NCBI RefSeq assembly: GCF_012641095.1
Contig: NZ_JAAVSC010000008.1
Coordinates: 1 to 64,000 of the forward strand
Source of the DNA: Lactobacillus sp. HBUAS51381
GTDB taxonomy: Bacteria > Bacillota > Bacilli > Lactobacillales > Lactobacillaceae
Direction: 5' to 3'
Length of the DNA: 64,000 bases
A program made the position numbers and the translations under genes. The notes below the pieces were generated by a model. That model saw nothing but the letters and a program-made list of their open reading frames with translations. It was not told the DNA's origin and did not search any database. This document shows, piece after piece, positions 50,662-58,866 of this stretch. Positions within the stretch are counted from its first letter, which is position 1; each line of letters starts with the position of its first letter.

Positions 50662-50889
50662 AGACGGCATATCGGCAAAAAGTAGCCGATTTTTCGAAAA
50701 ATGACCGAATTTTCATTAAATTATCATCTGAAAACGTAAAAAAGCCGTGATTTTCAGTGCAAAACGCACTGATATTTCTCCCCCTTTTGGGCTAAAATGG
50801 GCAAAAAATGGCTAATTAAAGCGTTTTATGTTACTGGAGTGTTACAAATATTACGGAATGTCATAATGTAATATTTTTCTTAACCTCCG

Positions 50890-50933
50890 TGTAATCTAAC
50901 ATCAATTTGAATGTAATACCCATCAGTTATTCT
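50890..50933 (+). promoter_or_regulatory. Triple WalR-like box and -10 of lysin gene 1
   Basis: TGTAAT (50890-50895), N5, ATCAAT (50901-50906), N5, TGTAAT (50912-50917), then 10 bp, then -10 TATTCT (50928-50933). Hexamers are 11 bp apart. The WalR consensus is TGTWAH-N5-TGTWAH. Confidence 0.65.
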
Positions 50934-50972
50934 AATACCCGTTAAGCAAACAAAGGAGGACATTCATTTATT

Positions 50973-51587
50973 ATGAATATCAAAAAAGCTTTAGTTACGA
51001 CTTTAGGGACGGTTGCCGTTGTCGGTGCCGGTCTCTTCGCTTCAACGCAAACGGCTAACGCCGATACGGTTACGGTCAAGCAGGGGGATTCTGTTTGGTC
51101 ATTAGCTAACACGTACAACACGTCAGTCAATGCCATTGAAAAGGCCAACAGCCTTGCCAACAGTAGCTTGATCTACGTGGGTCAAACGTTAAACGTGCCA
51201 ACCAGCACGACGACGTCCACGACTTCTGCTAACGTTGCTAGCCAAAACTACAGCAACGACACGACTGCCCAAGCTAGCCAATCCACGACTAGTCAAGCAA
51301 CCACGTCATACTCTAACCAAGCTTCCACGAGCAGCAACACGACTGCTTCTACTGGTGTTTCTGGCTCCGAAGCCAGCGCCAAGGCTTGGATCGCGGGTAA
51401 GGAATCCGGTGGTTCTTACTCAGCACGGAACGGCCAATATGTCGGTAAGTACCAATTGAGCGCTTCCTACTTGAATGGGGACTACTCTGCCGCTAACCAA
51501 GAAAAGGTTGCCAACAACTACGTGACTTCCCGTTACGGTTCATGGTCTGCTGCCCAATCATTCTGGCAAGCAAACGGCTGGTACTAA
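50973..51587 (+). CDS. LysM wall-lysin with Rpf/transglycosylase-like C-terminal domain, paralogue 1
   Basis: The protein has 204 residues with AAAGGAGG before ATG 50973. A signal peptide (1-30, ending NADT) is followed by a LysM domain (VTVKQGDSVWSLANTYNT to YVGQTLNVP), a Ser/Thr-rich linker, and about 70 residues with AKAWIAGKESGGSYSARNG (putative catalytic Glu) and YGSWSAAQSFWQANGWY. The C-terminal fold resembles resuscitation-promoting-factor/transglycosylase enzymes. It matches extracellular transglycosylases of lactobacilli such as Lp_3014. It should cut peptidoglycan outside the cell. WalR-like boxes lie upstream. Confidence 0.85.
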   Translation: MNIKKALVTTLGTVAVVGAGLFASTQTANADTVTVKQGDSVWSLANTYNTSVNAIEKANSLANSSLIYVGQTLNVPTSTTTSTTSANVASQNYSNDTTAQASQSTTSQATTSYSNQASTSSNTTASTGVSGSEASAKAWIAGKESGGSYSARNGQYVGKYQLSASYLNGDYSAANQEKVANNYVTSRYGSWSAAQSFWQANGWY

Positions 51588-51618
51588 AACCAAAGTAAAT
51601 TAATCGTTTAAATCAAGT

Positions 51619-51654
51619 AAGCTCTCACGGATGCAGGTCCGTGGGGGCTTTTTT
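51619..51654 (+). terminator. Terminator of lysin gene 1
   Basis: AGCTCTCACGGA pairs with TCCGTGGGGGCT, followed by six T. Confidence 0.85.
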
Positions 51655-51808
51655 GCTGGGCCTCTTAGAGAAACTACCAGTAATGGTCCTGGCGCGAAGA
51701 CGGTGGTCACCAAGATAAGATTTAATGCGACTACGGATACAAGGCTAGCCGTCCGATTGCGTGTTAAATTGGTTTCCTTCTATACCTATAGAAGAGAAAA
51801 AGCAGAGA

Positions 51809-51961
51809 ATGTCACTAAAAGATTGCCGTGAAGCGCTTCGTCAGATGGTCGAGCGTGAATTAATTCAGGGGAACACGGACCGTGGTGCGGGCCAAAAGTC
51901 GAAAAAACTAGAAAAATCTGATATTTATTGTGAGAAATTGTCCGCAAATATGCCAAATTAG
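51809..51961 (+). CDS. Doubtful small ORF, 50 aa
   Basis: ATG 51809 is followed by protein-like sequence (MSLKDCREALRQMVERELIQ) and then a low-complexity tail; only a purine-rich AAGCAGAG precedes it. It may be a remnant of a helical regulatory protein. Weak support. Confidence 0.22.
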   Translation: MSLKDCREALRQMVERELIQGNTDRGAGQKSKKLEKSDIYCEKLSANMPN

Positions 51962-52082
51962 CGCGCAAATTTAGTCAAAATCGTCATTTCCCAGCAATGA
52001 AGCCCGCGAAAATCGGCTTAATGTTGCGATACCGTTAACCATGTTACAGTTTGTCATTTAACCTGGTTTTTCTTAACGCGGG

Positions 52083-52126
52083 TGTAACTCAGGGACAACG
52101 GTGATGTAACGTCCACAGGTTATGAT
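52083..52126 (+). promoter_or_regulatory. Triple WalR-like box and -10 of lysin gene 2
   Basis: TGTAAC (52083-52088), N5, GACAAC (52094-52099), N5, TGTAAC (52105-52110), 10 bp, then -10 TATGAT (52121-52126). Same arrangement as at 50890. Confidence 0.68.
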
Positions 52127-52190
52127 AGGTCTCGTTAAGTAATTGATAGACAAACCGCTTCACTTAAGTCAAAGGAGGACATTCGTTTTT

Positions 52191-52802
52191 ATGAATATCA
52201 AAAAAGTTTTAGTTTCTACTTTAGGTACTGCTGCAGTGTTGGGTGCTGGGTTATTTGCTGGCACCACTTCCGCTAACGCCGACGTCCGGGTAACGGTGAA
52301 GTCGGGAGACACTGTCGCAAAGATTGCTAAGCAATACAGTTCTAGCGTTTCTTCAATCGAAAAGGCCAACAGTTTAAAGAACGTCAATTTGATTTACGTT
52401 GGTGAATCCTTAGTGGTTCCAAGTTCTACTGGCACCACAACTTCAACGACCACGCAATCAACTCAATCCACGACGCCAAGCACGTCAACGACCACTGCTA
52501 ATGCGGGGACCAGCAACACCGCCGCAGCGTCAACTGGAACAACCAGTAGTGCTTCCACGAGTACGTCCACAACGTCTAGCTCTGACTCTTCAGCCAAGGC
52601 TTGGATTGCCAACAAGGAATCCGGTGGGTCATACTCCGCATCTAACGGGAACTACTATGGGAAGTATCAACTGAGCAAGTCTTACTTGAACGGGGACTAC
52701 TCCGCCGCTAACCAGGAAAAGGTTGCCAACAACTATGTGACCTCTCGTTACGGGTCATGGGCAGCTGCCAAGGCTTTCTGGCAAGCAAATGGCTGGTACT
52801 AA
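52191..52802 (+). CDS. LysM wall-lysin with Rpf/transglycosylase-like C-terminal domain, paralogue 2
   Basis: The protein has 203 residues from ATG 52191, with the same AAAGGAGGACATTC leader as paralogue 1 (an upstream ATG at 52143 precedes this). Signal peptide to NADV, LysM (VTVKSGDTVAKIAKQYSS), Thr/Ser linker, and the catalytic-like domain with AKAWIANKESGGSYSASNG and YGKYQLSKSYLNGDYSAA. The C-terminal 70 residues are almost identical to paralogue 1, indicating recent duplication or gene conversion. Confidence 0.85.
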   Translation: MNIKKVLVSTLGTAAVLGAGLFAGTTSANADVRVTVKSGDTVAKIAKQYSSSVSSIEKANSLKNVNLIYVGESLVVPSSTGTTTSTTTQSTQSTTPSTSTTTANAGTSNTAAASTGTTSSASTSTSTTSSSDSSAKAWIANKESGGSYSASNGNYYGKYQLSKSYLNGDYSAANQEKVANNYVTSRYGSWAAAKAFWQANGWY

Positions 52803-52846
52803 ACCGAATTAACCTCGGATTAAATCAGTTTATAAACTAAGAGAAG

Positions 52847-52885
52847 AAACGACGGTAAACCCCAAGTTGGGTAGACCGTCGTTTT
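52847..52885 (+). terminator. Terminator of lysin gene 2
   Basis: AAACGACGGT pairs with ACCGTCGTTT around a CCC/GGG inner stem, followed by T. Confidence 0.85.
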
Positions 52886-52958
52886 TGCGTCCACGAAGCC
52901 GCGAAAAAGGGCGTTTTTTACCCCACCCAAGCTAAAATGGGGTTGGCTGTCACAGCTT

Positions 52959-53002
52959 CGTAACATTCGGACAACTTTCCTGTAACTTAAGAACGTTATG
53001 CT
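52959..53002 (+). promoter_or_regulatory. Triple WalR-like box and -10 of lysin gene 3
   Basis: CGTAAC (52959-52964), N5, GACAAC (52970-52975), N5, TGTAAC (52981-52986), 10 bp, -10 TATGCT (52997-53002). Same arrangement as the two LysM genes. Confidence 0.65.
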
Positions 53003-53033
53003 ATTCTTAACAAATTCGCTAGGGGGCCTCACG

Positions 53034-53381
53034 TTGAAACTAAAAGCACTGTTCATGGTTATGTTAATGGTCGTTTCAATGATCCTGCCTAGCGTCAGTT
53101 CGGTGGCCAGTATCACGACGGCGGAAGCAAGCGTGAAGTATGTTTGCACGCTGTCTAAGACGGAGAAGAAGGCCAAAGCTTGGATTGCCAATAAGGAATC
53201 CGGGGGAAACTACCGGGCGAAGAACGGCCGGTACTATGGGAAATATCAGTTGACCCGCTCATACTTGAAGGGGGACTACAGTAAAGCCAATCAAGAAAAG
53301 ACAGCTGATCGGTATGCGCATAGCCGCTACGGCAGTTGGGTACGGGCTAAGAGTCATTGGTTGGCTTATGGCTGGTTTTAA
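53034..53381 (+). CDS. LysM-less wall-lysin paralogue 3
   Basis: The protein has 115 residues from TTG 53034, with AGGGGG 8 bases upstream. An ATG at 52998 overlaps the -10 and cannot be translated from that promoter. A signal peptide (LKALFMVMLMVVSMILP, then AEAS) leads straight to the catalytic-like domain: AKAWIANKESGGNYRAKNG, YGKYQLTRSYLKGDYSKA and YGSWVRAKSHWLAYGWF. It has lost the LysM and Ser/Thr linker and is more basic, so it may depend on charge for wall binding. Same upstream boxes as its paralogues. Confidence 0.8.
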   Translation: MKLKALFMVMLMVVSMILPSVSSVASITTAEASVKYVCTLSKTEKKAKAWIANKESGGNYRAKNGRYYGKYQLTRSYLKGDYSKANQEKTADRYAHSRYGSWVRAKSHWLAYGWF

Positions 53382-53447
53382 CGTTTAAATAAAGACGGCT
53401 ACGCGGATGGTCGAAGATGGTTTTCGATATCTGCGGTAGTGGTAAAA

Positions 53448-53476
53448 GGATGTGGCTGATGTCACATCCTTTTTTT
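53448..53476 (+). terminator. Terminator of lysin gene 3
   Basis: GGATGTG/CACATCC with an 8-nt loop and seven T. Confidence 0.85.
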
Positions 53477-53570
53477 AGAAGAATCAGGCGGTGAAGGTCC
53501 GGAATGCTGATTAGTTTCCGGCTGATAGGATTTGGTGCGATTACATTAGGCATCGCTGGTCATTTGAGCC

Positions 53571-53905
53571 TGCTAGAGATCCCGGCGCTGTGGAGACCCA
53601 TTTGTGGCCTTAGAAGCGGAACATCCGGCGGTCACGTTCAGTTACACAGGTTATGACCCTCTAAATGCGTGATAATATTGCTGGAATGGCAATGTTATCA
53701 CGCATTTTCTTACATTCTATGTAGCCGAGAGTGAGTCAAATTTGGTCTCAGCCGTGGGAGTTTTCAAGCGCTTTTACTTGAAAACTGGCGACTTTGAGAC
53801 GCGAACTTTTCGGCTCAAAGCGAGGGAAAAGACAGGGGTTTGGCTTTTCCCGTCCTGCCCACCGCGTTCCAGACCAAATTTGGCGAACGGCAAGGCGGAC
53901 AGTAT
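53571..53905 (+). repeat. Structured dispersed element, copy 3 (core 53721-53905)
   Basis: Outer stem CAAATTTGGTCT (53737-53748) with AGACCAAATTTG (53871-53882). Second stem GTGGG/CCCAC. Hairpin A is GTTTTCAAG/CTTGAAAAC (53760-53768, 53777-53785). Hairpin B is CTTTGAG/CTCAAAG (53792-53798, 53814-53820). Hairpin C is GGGAAAAG/CTTTTCCC (53824-53831, 53844-53851). In this copy the left part folds into a long hairpin, AAATGCGTGATAATATTGC with GCAATGTTATCACGCATTT, at about 53665-53707. Confidence 0.8.
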
Positions 53906-53976
53906 GAAGCCCAACGCGACAGCCGGTCTTGCACGGAATGGCTAAACAGGCGGGGAAAGTTGTGCGATGTTTTAAT

Positions 53977-53990
53977 TGTAAACGGTTCCA
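53977..53990. promoter_or_regulatory. cre site upstream of ackA
   Basis: TGTAAACGGTTCCA fits TGNAANCGNTNNCA fully and lies 46 bp before the ackA start. CcpA activates or represses ackA in several Firmicutes. Confidence 0.6.
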
Positions 53991-54035
53991 TTCTTCGATA
54001 AACTGTGACTTAACGACTGAGTGGGAGGATGGATT

Positions 54036-55223
54036 ATGACAAAAGTGTTAGCAATCAACGCAGGAAGTTCCACGCTGAAATGGCAGCTATTCGCCATGCC
54101 TGAGGAGCGGGTGATTGCCTCGGGATTGGTCGATCGCCTGAATTTACCGGGATCGATTTTTAAGGTTAAGCTGGCCAACGGTGAAAAAATTTCAGAGACG
54201 CAGGATAATATCACGAACAAACTCGCAGCGGCAATGGTGTTGACGCGGCTAAAGTCGTATGGCATTTTACACCATCTTAGTGAGATTACGGGCGTAGGTC
54301 ACCGGATCGTTGCGGGCGGCGAAGTGTTTAAGGATTCTGCCGTCATCACGCCAACCGTATTGGCCCAGATCAAGGCCCTCAAAGACTATGCGCCGTTACA
54401 CAATCCGGTTCAGGCCTACTACATTGAGGTGTTCACGCAGTTATTGCCCCGGGCACAACAGGTCGCCGTTTTTGACACGTCGCTGTACACGCAGATGCCG
54501 GCGGTGAACTACATGTATAGCATTCCGTACCGGTATTATGAAGACTTTGGCGCGCGTAAGTACGGGGCGCATGGGACGAGCCATCGCTACGTTGCGACGC
54601 GGACCGCAGAGATTTTGGACCGGCCGCTCAACGAACTTAAGCTAATCACGTTACATCTGGGCTCAGGCGCTTCGATCACGGCGTTTGACCGGGGGCAAGC
54701 CTTGGATACGTCGATGGGCTTTACGCCACTGGCGGGGGTCATGATGGGGACGCGTTCGGGCGATATTGATGCCTCGCTGGTGGCCTTTCTGGCGGAAAAG
54801 TTACATAAAACGATGCCGGAGATGATTACGGTGCTTAACCACGAATCCGGATTGCTCGGGATTTCCGAACTCTCCCCGGACCAACGTGATTTGGAACAGA
54901 CGCAGGCGGACCGGCCGAAGTCCAAGCTGGCCTTGGAGATGTTCGTCAATCGCGTGGTGCGGTATGTGGGGAGCTACGTTGCCGAACTGGGCGGCGTGGA
55001 CGCGGTAGTCTTTACCGCGGGATCGGGTGAAAATGGCATTGACATGCGCCAAGCCATTGCGGATAAATTGGCCTACTTGGGGATCACGATTGATCCCACC
55101 AAGAATGATTTCCGCGGCCAAGAACGGGTCATTAGTCCGGATGATAGCCGGGTTAAGGTGCTCGTGGTACCCACCAATGAAGAATTGATGATTGTGCGTG
55201 ACGTGGCGCGGTTGACGACGTAG
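54036..55223 (+). CDS. ackA: Acetate kinase
   Basis: The protein has 395 residues from ATG 54036 (GGGAGGATGG 5 bases upstream). It converts acetyl phosphate and ADP into acetate and ATP, the ATP-yielding end of the phosphoketolase route. The phosphate-binding NAGSST is at 8-13, GHRIVAGG, HGTSHRYV and GSGENG follow, all ASKHA-fold landmarks. Length fits. No pta gene is adjacent. Upstream cre suggests CcpA control. Confidence 0.95.
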   Translation: MTKVLAINAGSSTLKWQLFAMPEERVIASGLVDRLNLPGSIFKVKLANGEKISETQDNITNKLAAAMVLTRLKSYGILHHLSEITGVGHRIVAGGEVFKDSAVITPTVLAQIKALKDYAPLHNPVQAYYIEVFTQLLPRAQQVAVFDTSLYTQMPAVNYMYSIPYRYYEDFGARKYGAHGTSHRYVATRTAEILDRPLNELKLITLHLGSGASITAFDRGQALDTSMGFTPLAGVMMGTRSGDIDASLVAFLAEKLHKTMPEMITVLNHESGLLGISELSPDQRDLEQTQADRPKSKLALEMFVNRVVRYVGSYVAELGGVDAVVFTAGSGENGIDMRQAIADKLAYLGITIDPTKNDFRGQERVISPDDSRVKVLVVPTNEELMIVRDVARLTT

Positions 55224-55303
55224 ACGCTACGATAGACAGTAATTAATTTTAAACGGAATCGACTGTTTGCCGGCCCACGATTCAATCTATAGTCGGCAAC
55301 ACC

Positions 55304-55336
55304 AAGAGTCTGGGCGTCTTGTGCCAGACTCTTTTT
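55304..55336 (+). terminator. Terminator of ackA
   Basis: AAGAGTCTGG/CCAGACTCTT with a 10-nt loop and T-run. Confidence 0.88.
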
Positions 55337-55450
55337 CGTCGGTCAGCTAATGATTGTCCGTGATGATGAGGCGATTAATTTAAATATAAATAACGTTATA
55401 AATAGTTAACCCTTGACCCAAATTGAAAAATCCCGTATGCTTAGTCTACG

Positions 55451-55484
55451 AAAAAAATACGGTACCCAGTGGCGGGTGCCGTAT
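55451..55484 (-). terminator. Terminator of the ABC exporter operon
   Basis: ATACGGtACCC/GGGTgCCGTAT, with TTTTTTT after it on the minus strand. Confidence 0.85.
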
Positions 55485-55508
55485 CGGTAATGTTTAAAGT
55501 AGATGATG

Positions 55509-57134
55509 TTAGCTCATGTGCAGGTCGCGGCGGCGGTAACCCCACCACCCGAGGAGGATGAGTCCAACGCTTAACGCGATGAGCCAGCCGAAGTTGGTCC
55601 ACTGGACGTCGTGACTCGGCACCTTATTCATCCAACCTAGTGGGGACACATGTTGGGCCCATTTCGGCAACTTCAACATGCCGCCCATGTAGATCGAGAT
55701 AAAACCGATGCCCAAGTATAGCCAGTTGAGGCTTCTGATCCGTGGCCACCACCCAATAATGGCCGTCGCAATGCCGATGAAGACTAGGATGGCGGGCAGT
55801 TGCCCCCAAATTGATTGCCAGAATTCGAAGATCGTGAGGCCGTCTTTAGGGTGACTTAACGTGGCATTTCCCACGAAGATGAGGCTACTAATGGCAACAC
55901 CGTATGCCACGAGGCTGGTGAGGATCCCCGTGCAGACATAGCTGAAGAACAGCCGCGTGCGGGAAAGTGGCCGGGCGTACAGGGATTCCAACCAGCCATT
56001 GGTTTCATCGCTGTAGAGTTTATAGACCAACTGGATGCCGGGAATCGCGGCCATCGCAGCCATGAGAATGACTAAGGTAGAGGTAAAACTGACGAGCATC
56101 GCGTGGTTGGCCTCATGAATGACGTTTGCGCCAAAGACCTGTTGCATCGTTGGATTGGTCTTGAGCATATCACCAACACTATTGTAGATGCTCCCATAGG
56201 TCATGGCGAGGATCGCCAGGCCGATGATCCAACCGATGATCACGTTGTGTTCGCGGCGCCAGAGAAGTGAGGCGGGACCACGGAGAAAGCGTGAAGCCGT
56301 TCGTCGACCGGGCCGCGTCGCAATTGCGCCGGCATTTAGGTCGCGGTGCCAATTAATGGTTGCGGCTAGAATAAAGAGTATCAGTGCCGTTACTAGCGAG
56401 AGAAGGATGGGCAACCAATTCGGGTGATGGTAGGGTGAGATCTTCTCTACCCAGCCCAAGGGTGACCACCACGTGTAATCTGGATTTTGAACATCGGTCA
56501 TCATGCGCACGATATAGGTTAGGCCAAAGAGCATGTAGGCGAGGCCCGTGGCACTCGCGGAATGGTCGGCCAGCTGTGCCGTCAGCAAGCCGAGAAAGCC
56601 AAAGACCAGACTGACTGCGGCCAAGCCGATGGCCACCGCCCAGTTACCGTCAGCAGTCATGCCCTGCATGTTGGAGAAACTCAGCCCGACACCATATAAG
56701 ATGGCAATGAGAGCGTTAACGATGACTAATTCCAGGGCCGCTGCGCTCAGGGGAGCCAGTTGGCCCACCGCCCGCGAACGCACCAGTTCGGTGATGCCTT
56801 GATCTTCTTCACCACGGGTGGCGTGAATACCAAGCATAAGGTTCATGACAATTTGGGTGATCGCCATGAAGACCACCATTTCGGTAGAAAAGATTTGAGC
56901 CGTCGACGGATTGTTCGTGAACTTGAAGGCGCCTAAGAGGGCGACCATGGCGGGGCTCTTTAACGTCTCCTTGATGGCGGCAATCTCGTGTTGCGTGCCG
57001 AAAATATCGGTGAATTTGAAGGCCACACCGACCATCAAGCCGGCGAGAATGAGAACCCAGATCAGAATGCGAAAGCGGTCGCGGCGCAGTGCAAGCCCGG
57101 TCAAGCGACCAGTGCGGGCAAAACGTGATGTCAT
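55509..57134 (-). CDS. ABC exporter permease (polyketide/multidrug type)
   Basis: The protein has 541 residues from ATG 57134 (AAGGAGTG 7 bases upstream), 5 bp after the ATPase stop; GTG 57143 overlaps that stop. Twelve or so helices in two repeated halves, as in COG3559-type exporters of polyketide antibiotics. Partner of the ATPase at 57140. The substrate is probably a drug or peptide; regulation by the TetR gene next to it fits drug sensing. Confidence 0.85.
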   Translation of the reverse strand: MTSRFARTGRLTGLALRRDRFRILIWVLILAGLMVGVAFKFTDIFGTQHEIAAIKETLKSPAMVALLGAFKFTNNPSTAQIFSTEMVVFMAITQIVMNLMLGIHATRGEEDQGITELVRSRAVGQLAPLSAAALELVIVNALIAILYGVGLSFSNMQGMTADGNWAVAIGLAAVSLVFGFLGLLTAQLADHSASATGLAYMLFGLTYIVRMMTDVQNPDYTWWSPLGWVEKISPYHHPNWLPILLSLVTALILFILAATINWHRDLNAGAIATRPGRRTASRFLRGPASLLWRREHNVIIGWIIGLAILAMTYGSIYNSVGDMLKTNPTMQQVFGANVIHEANHAMLVSFTSTLVILMAAMAAIPGIQLVYKLYSDETNGWLESLYARPLSRTRLFFSYVCTGILTSLVAYGVAISSLIFVGNATLSHPKDGLTIFEFWQSIWGQLPAILVFIGIATAIIGWWPRIRSLNWLYLGIGFISIYMGGMLKLPKWAQHVSPLGWMNKVPSHDVQWTNFGWLIALSVGLILLGWWGYRRRDLHMS

Positions 57135-57139
57135 AGCGC

Positions 57140-58039
57140 TCACTCCTTTTCCGTCGTGTAATAGTGCATGAAGAGATCTTCCAAAGTTGGCGGTGTGCTT
57201 TGCAAGGCCATGATGTGATGCTCGGTGAGGGCCGTCATGACGGCGGGTAAGGACTTGGCCTCAACGGAAAACTGCCATTCGTTGGCGTGCTGTCCCGGCT
57301 CGGCGTTATGAACGCCAGTGAGTTGGGTGACATCGAGTGGCGTCTTGAGCGTCACGTTAATGACGGTTCGCGTGAGGTGGCGCATCTCTTCAAGGCTCCC
57401 CGTTTCAATGATACTGCCCTCGCGGATAATGGCGATTCGGTCACACATACGCTCAACCTCGGACAGAATGTGACTGGAGAGGAGAACGGCCTTGCCCTGC
57501 TGTTTAAGCGCCAGAACGGCTAATTGAAATTGGCGTTCATTCAGGGGATCGAGTCCAGAGGTGGGTTCGTCGAAGATATAGAAATCGGCGTCCTGGGAAA
57601 AAGCAGCGATCAACGCGACCTTTTGCCGATTACCTTTCGAATAGGTGCGCGCTTTCTTTGTGGGATCGAGACCGAATTGTTTAATCAAATCATCTGTCCG
57701 TTGCGAATGCTGAGAACCATTCATTTTGAGCAGCAGGTCGATAATTTCACCACCGGTCAGGTTGGGCCAGAGGTAAACATCGCCGGGAACGTAAGCTAAA
57801 CGTTGGTGAATCGCAACGCTGTCGTGCCAAACGTCTTGACCGAAGATGGTCGCGTCACCATCGGTGGCACGAATCAACCCCAAGAGGACCCGAATCGTCG
57901 TTGATTTACCGGCGCCGTTGGGACCGATAAAGCCAAACACTTCACCGGCATTGACGGAAAAGGTAATGTCCTTCAAAGCCTGAAAGTGACCGAACTTTTT
58001 TTGAAGATGGTTAATTTGTAAAACAGGATTAGTGGTCAT
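57140..58039 (-). CDS. ABC exporter ATP-binding subunit
   Basis: The protein has 299 residues from ATG 58039 (GGAGGG upstream; 58078 lacks a site). Walker A GPNGAGKST near residue 40, signature YSKGNRQKV (S-K-G in place of SGG), Walker B FYIFDEPTSGLD. The C-terminal 80 residues form the DUF4162-like tail of drug exporters. Operon with the permease gene, divergent from TetR. Confidence 0.92.
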   Translation of the reverse strand: MTTNPVLQINHLQKKFGHFQALKDITFSVNAGEVFGFIGPNGAGKSTTIRVLLGLIRATDGDATIFGQDVWHDSVAIHQRLAYVPGDVYLWPNLTGGEIIDLLLKMNGSQHSQRTDDLIKQFGLDPTKKARTYSKGNRQKVALIAAFSQDADFYIFDEPTSGLDPLNERQFQLAVLALKQQGKAVLLSSHILSEVERMCDRIAIIREGSIIETGSLEEMRHLTRTVINVTLKTPLDVTQLTGVHNAEPGQHANEWQFSVEAKSLPAVMTALTEHHIMALQSTPPTLEDLFMHYYTTEKE

Positions 58040-58111
58040 GGAAAATCCCTCCTCACAGTTATCTAAATTCGCTATCATCGTAAGCCCCTACCCAGTGGAA
58101 GTCAATAGAAA

Positions 58112-58140
58112 AGTGAACTATTTTTTAAAAATAGTTCACT
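58112..58140. promoter_or_regulatory. Perfect palindromic operator (TetR)
   Basis: AGTGAACTATTTTT and AAAAATAGTTCACT are perfect 14-bp arms around one base, in the 178-bp region between the ABC operon and the TetR gene. Placement suits joint control of both transcripts. Confidence 0.75.
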
Positions 58141-58217
58141 AAAATTAAAAACGTTTCCTAAATGAGTTATGATAGAATAAATGTCAGAAGTTTTGAGGTG
58201 AAGGTGGTGACAAAAGG

Positions 58218-58865
58218 ATGGCGACGAATCAAGAACGACGGCAACGACAACGCCAAAACATCCTGCATGCGGCGACCAAACTTTTTATGCGAGATGGGTA
58301 CAAGGTTACCCATATTAGGGACGTGGCGGCCGAAGCGGCGGTTTCTCAGGTGACGTTGTATAAATATTTTGATAGCAAGGTGGTGCTGGGGCATCAGGTC
58401 GTCTTGACAATGATTGACGATGGCTATGCCGCTTATCAGAAAATGGTCGACGATCACAGCCGGTCATTTCGTGAGTTGATTCAACTGATGATTACCACGA
58501 AGACGGGGTATGCCGGGGACATGAGCGATGATTTTTATCAATTTGTGACTGACGATATGCGCGGGGCTCTCGGCAATGATGAGGCCCAGCAGCTTTATCA
58601 AGCCGGTAAAGAGAAATTTTGGGACAGCGTGATTGCCCGGGGCCGCGCTGCGGGGATGATTAGTCCCATGCTTTCGGATGAGGCCTTGATGATGTATTTG
58701 GACATGTACGTGCAGTATTTCAGTTCACCGGCGAGTCATCCCATGATTGGGGATGCGAAGACGTATAAGCATTATGCGGATCAGTTGATGCACCTCTTTT
58801 TCTATGGGTTCATTGGCAATCCGCCGCAAACTGACGAAAGTTCAACGAAGGAGCAGGCAAACTAA
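58218..58865 (+). CDS. TetR-family regulator
   Basis: The protein has 215 residues from ATG 58218; AAGGTGG lies 10 bases upstream. N-terminal HTH: ILHAATKLFMRDGYKVTHIRDVAAEAAVSQVTLYKYF (shortened: VTHIRDVAAEAAVSQVTLYK). The C-terminal helical ligand domain is long. Divergent from the ABC exporter with a strong palindrome between them. Co-directional with an HD hydrolase gene only 1 bp after its stop. Confidence 0.9.
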   Translation: MATNQERRQRQRQNILHAATKLFMRDGYKVTHIRDVAAEAAVSQVTLYKYFDSKVVLGHQVVLTMIDDGYAAYQKMVDDHSRSFRELIQLMITTKTGYAGDMSDDFYQFVTDDMRGALGNDEAQQLYQAGKEKFWDSVIARGRAAGMISPMLSDEALMMYLDMYVQYFSSPASHPMIGDAKTYKHYADQLMHLFFYGFIGNPPQTDESSTKEQAN

Positions 58866-58866
58866 T

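Larger units (their letters stand above)
51588..52190. other. 600-bp region between lysin genes 1 and 2
   Basis: It contains the terminator of gene 1, a possible small ORF at 51809 and the promoter of gene 2. The 51655-51800 stretch shows no clear coding or structural signal except a short TTCTAT/ATAGAA hairpin near 51777. Confidence 0.5.

Noticed and set aside
51631-51831. 66-codon plus-strand frame after lysin gene 1
   Set aside because: It begins inside the terminator hairpin of the preceding gene and lacks a ribosome site.
52998-53033. ATG 52998 as start of the third lysin
   Set aside because: It overlaps the -10 TATGCT placed exactly as in the two paralogous promoters, so it would not be on the transcript.
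53742-53945. 67-codon plus-strand frame within element copy 3
   Set aside because: It lies across the outer stem and hairpins and has no homologous frame preserved in copies 1 and 2.
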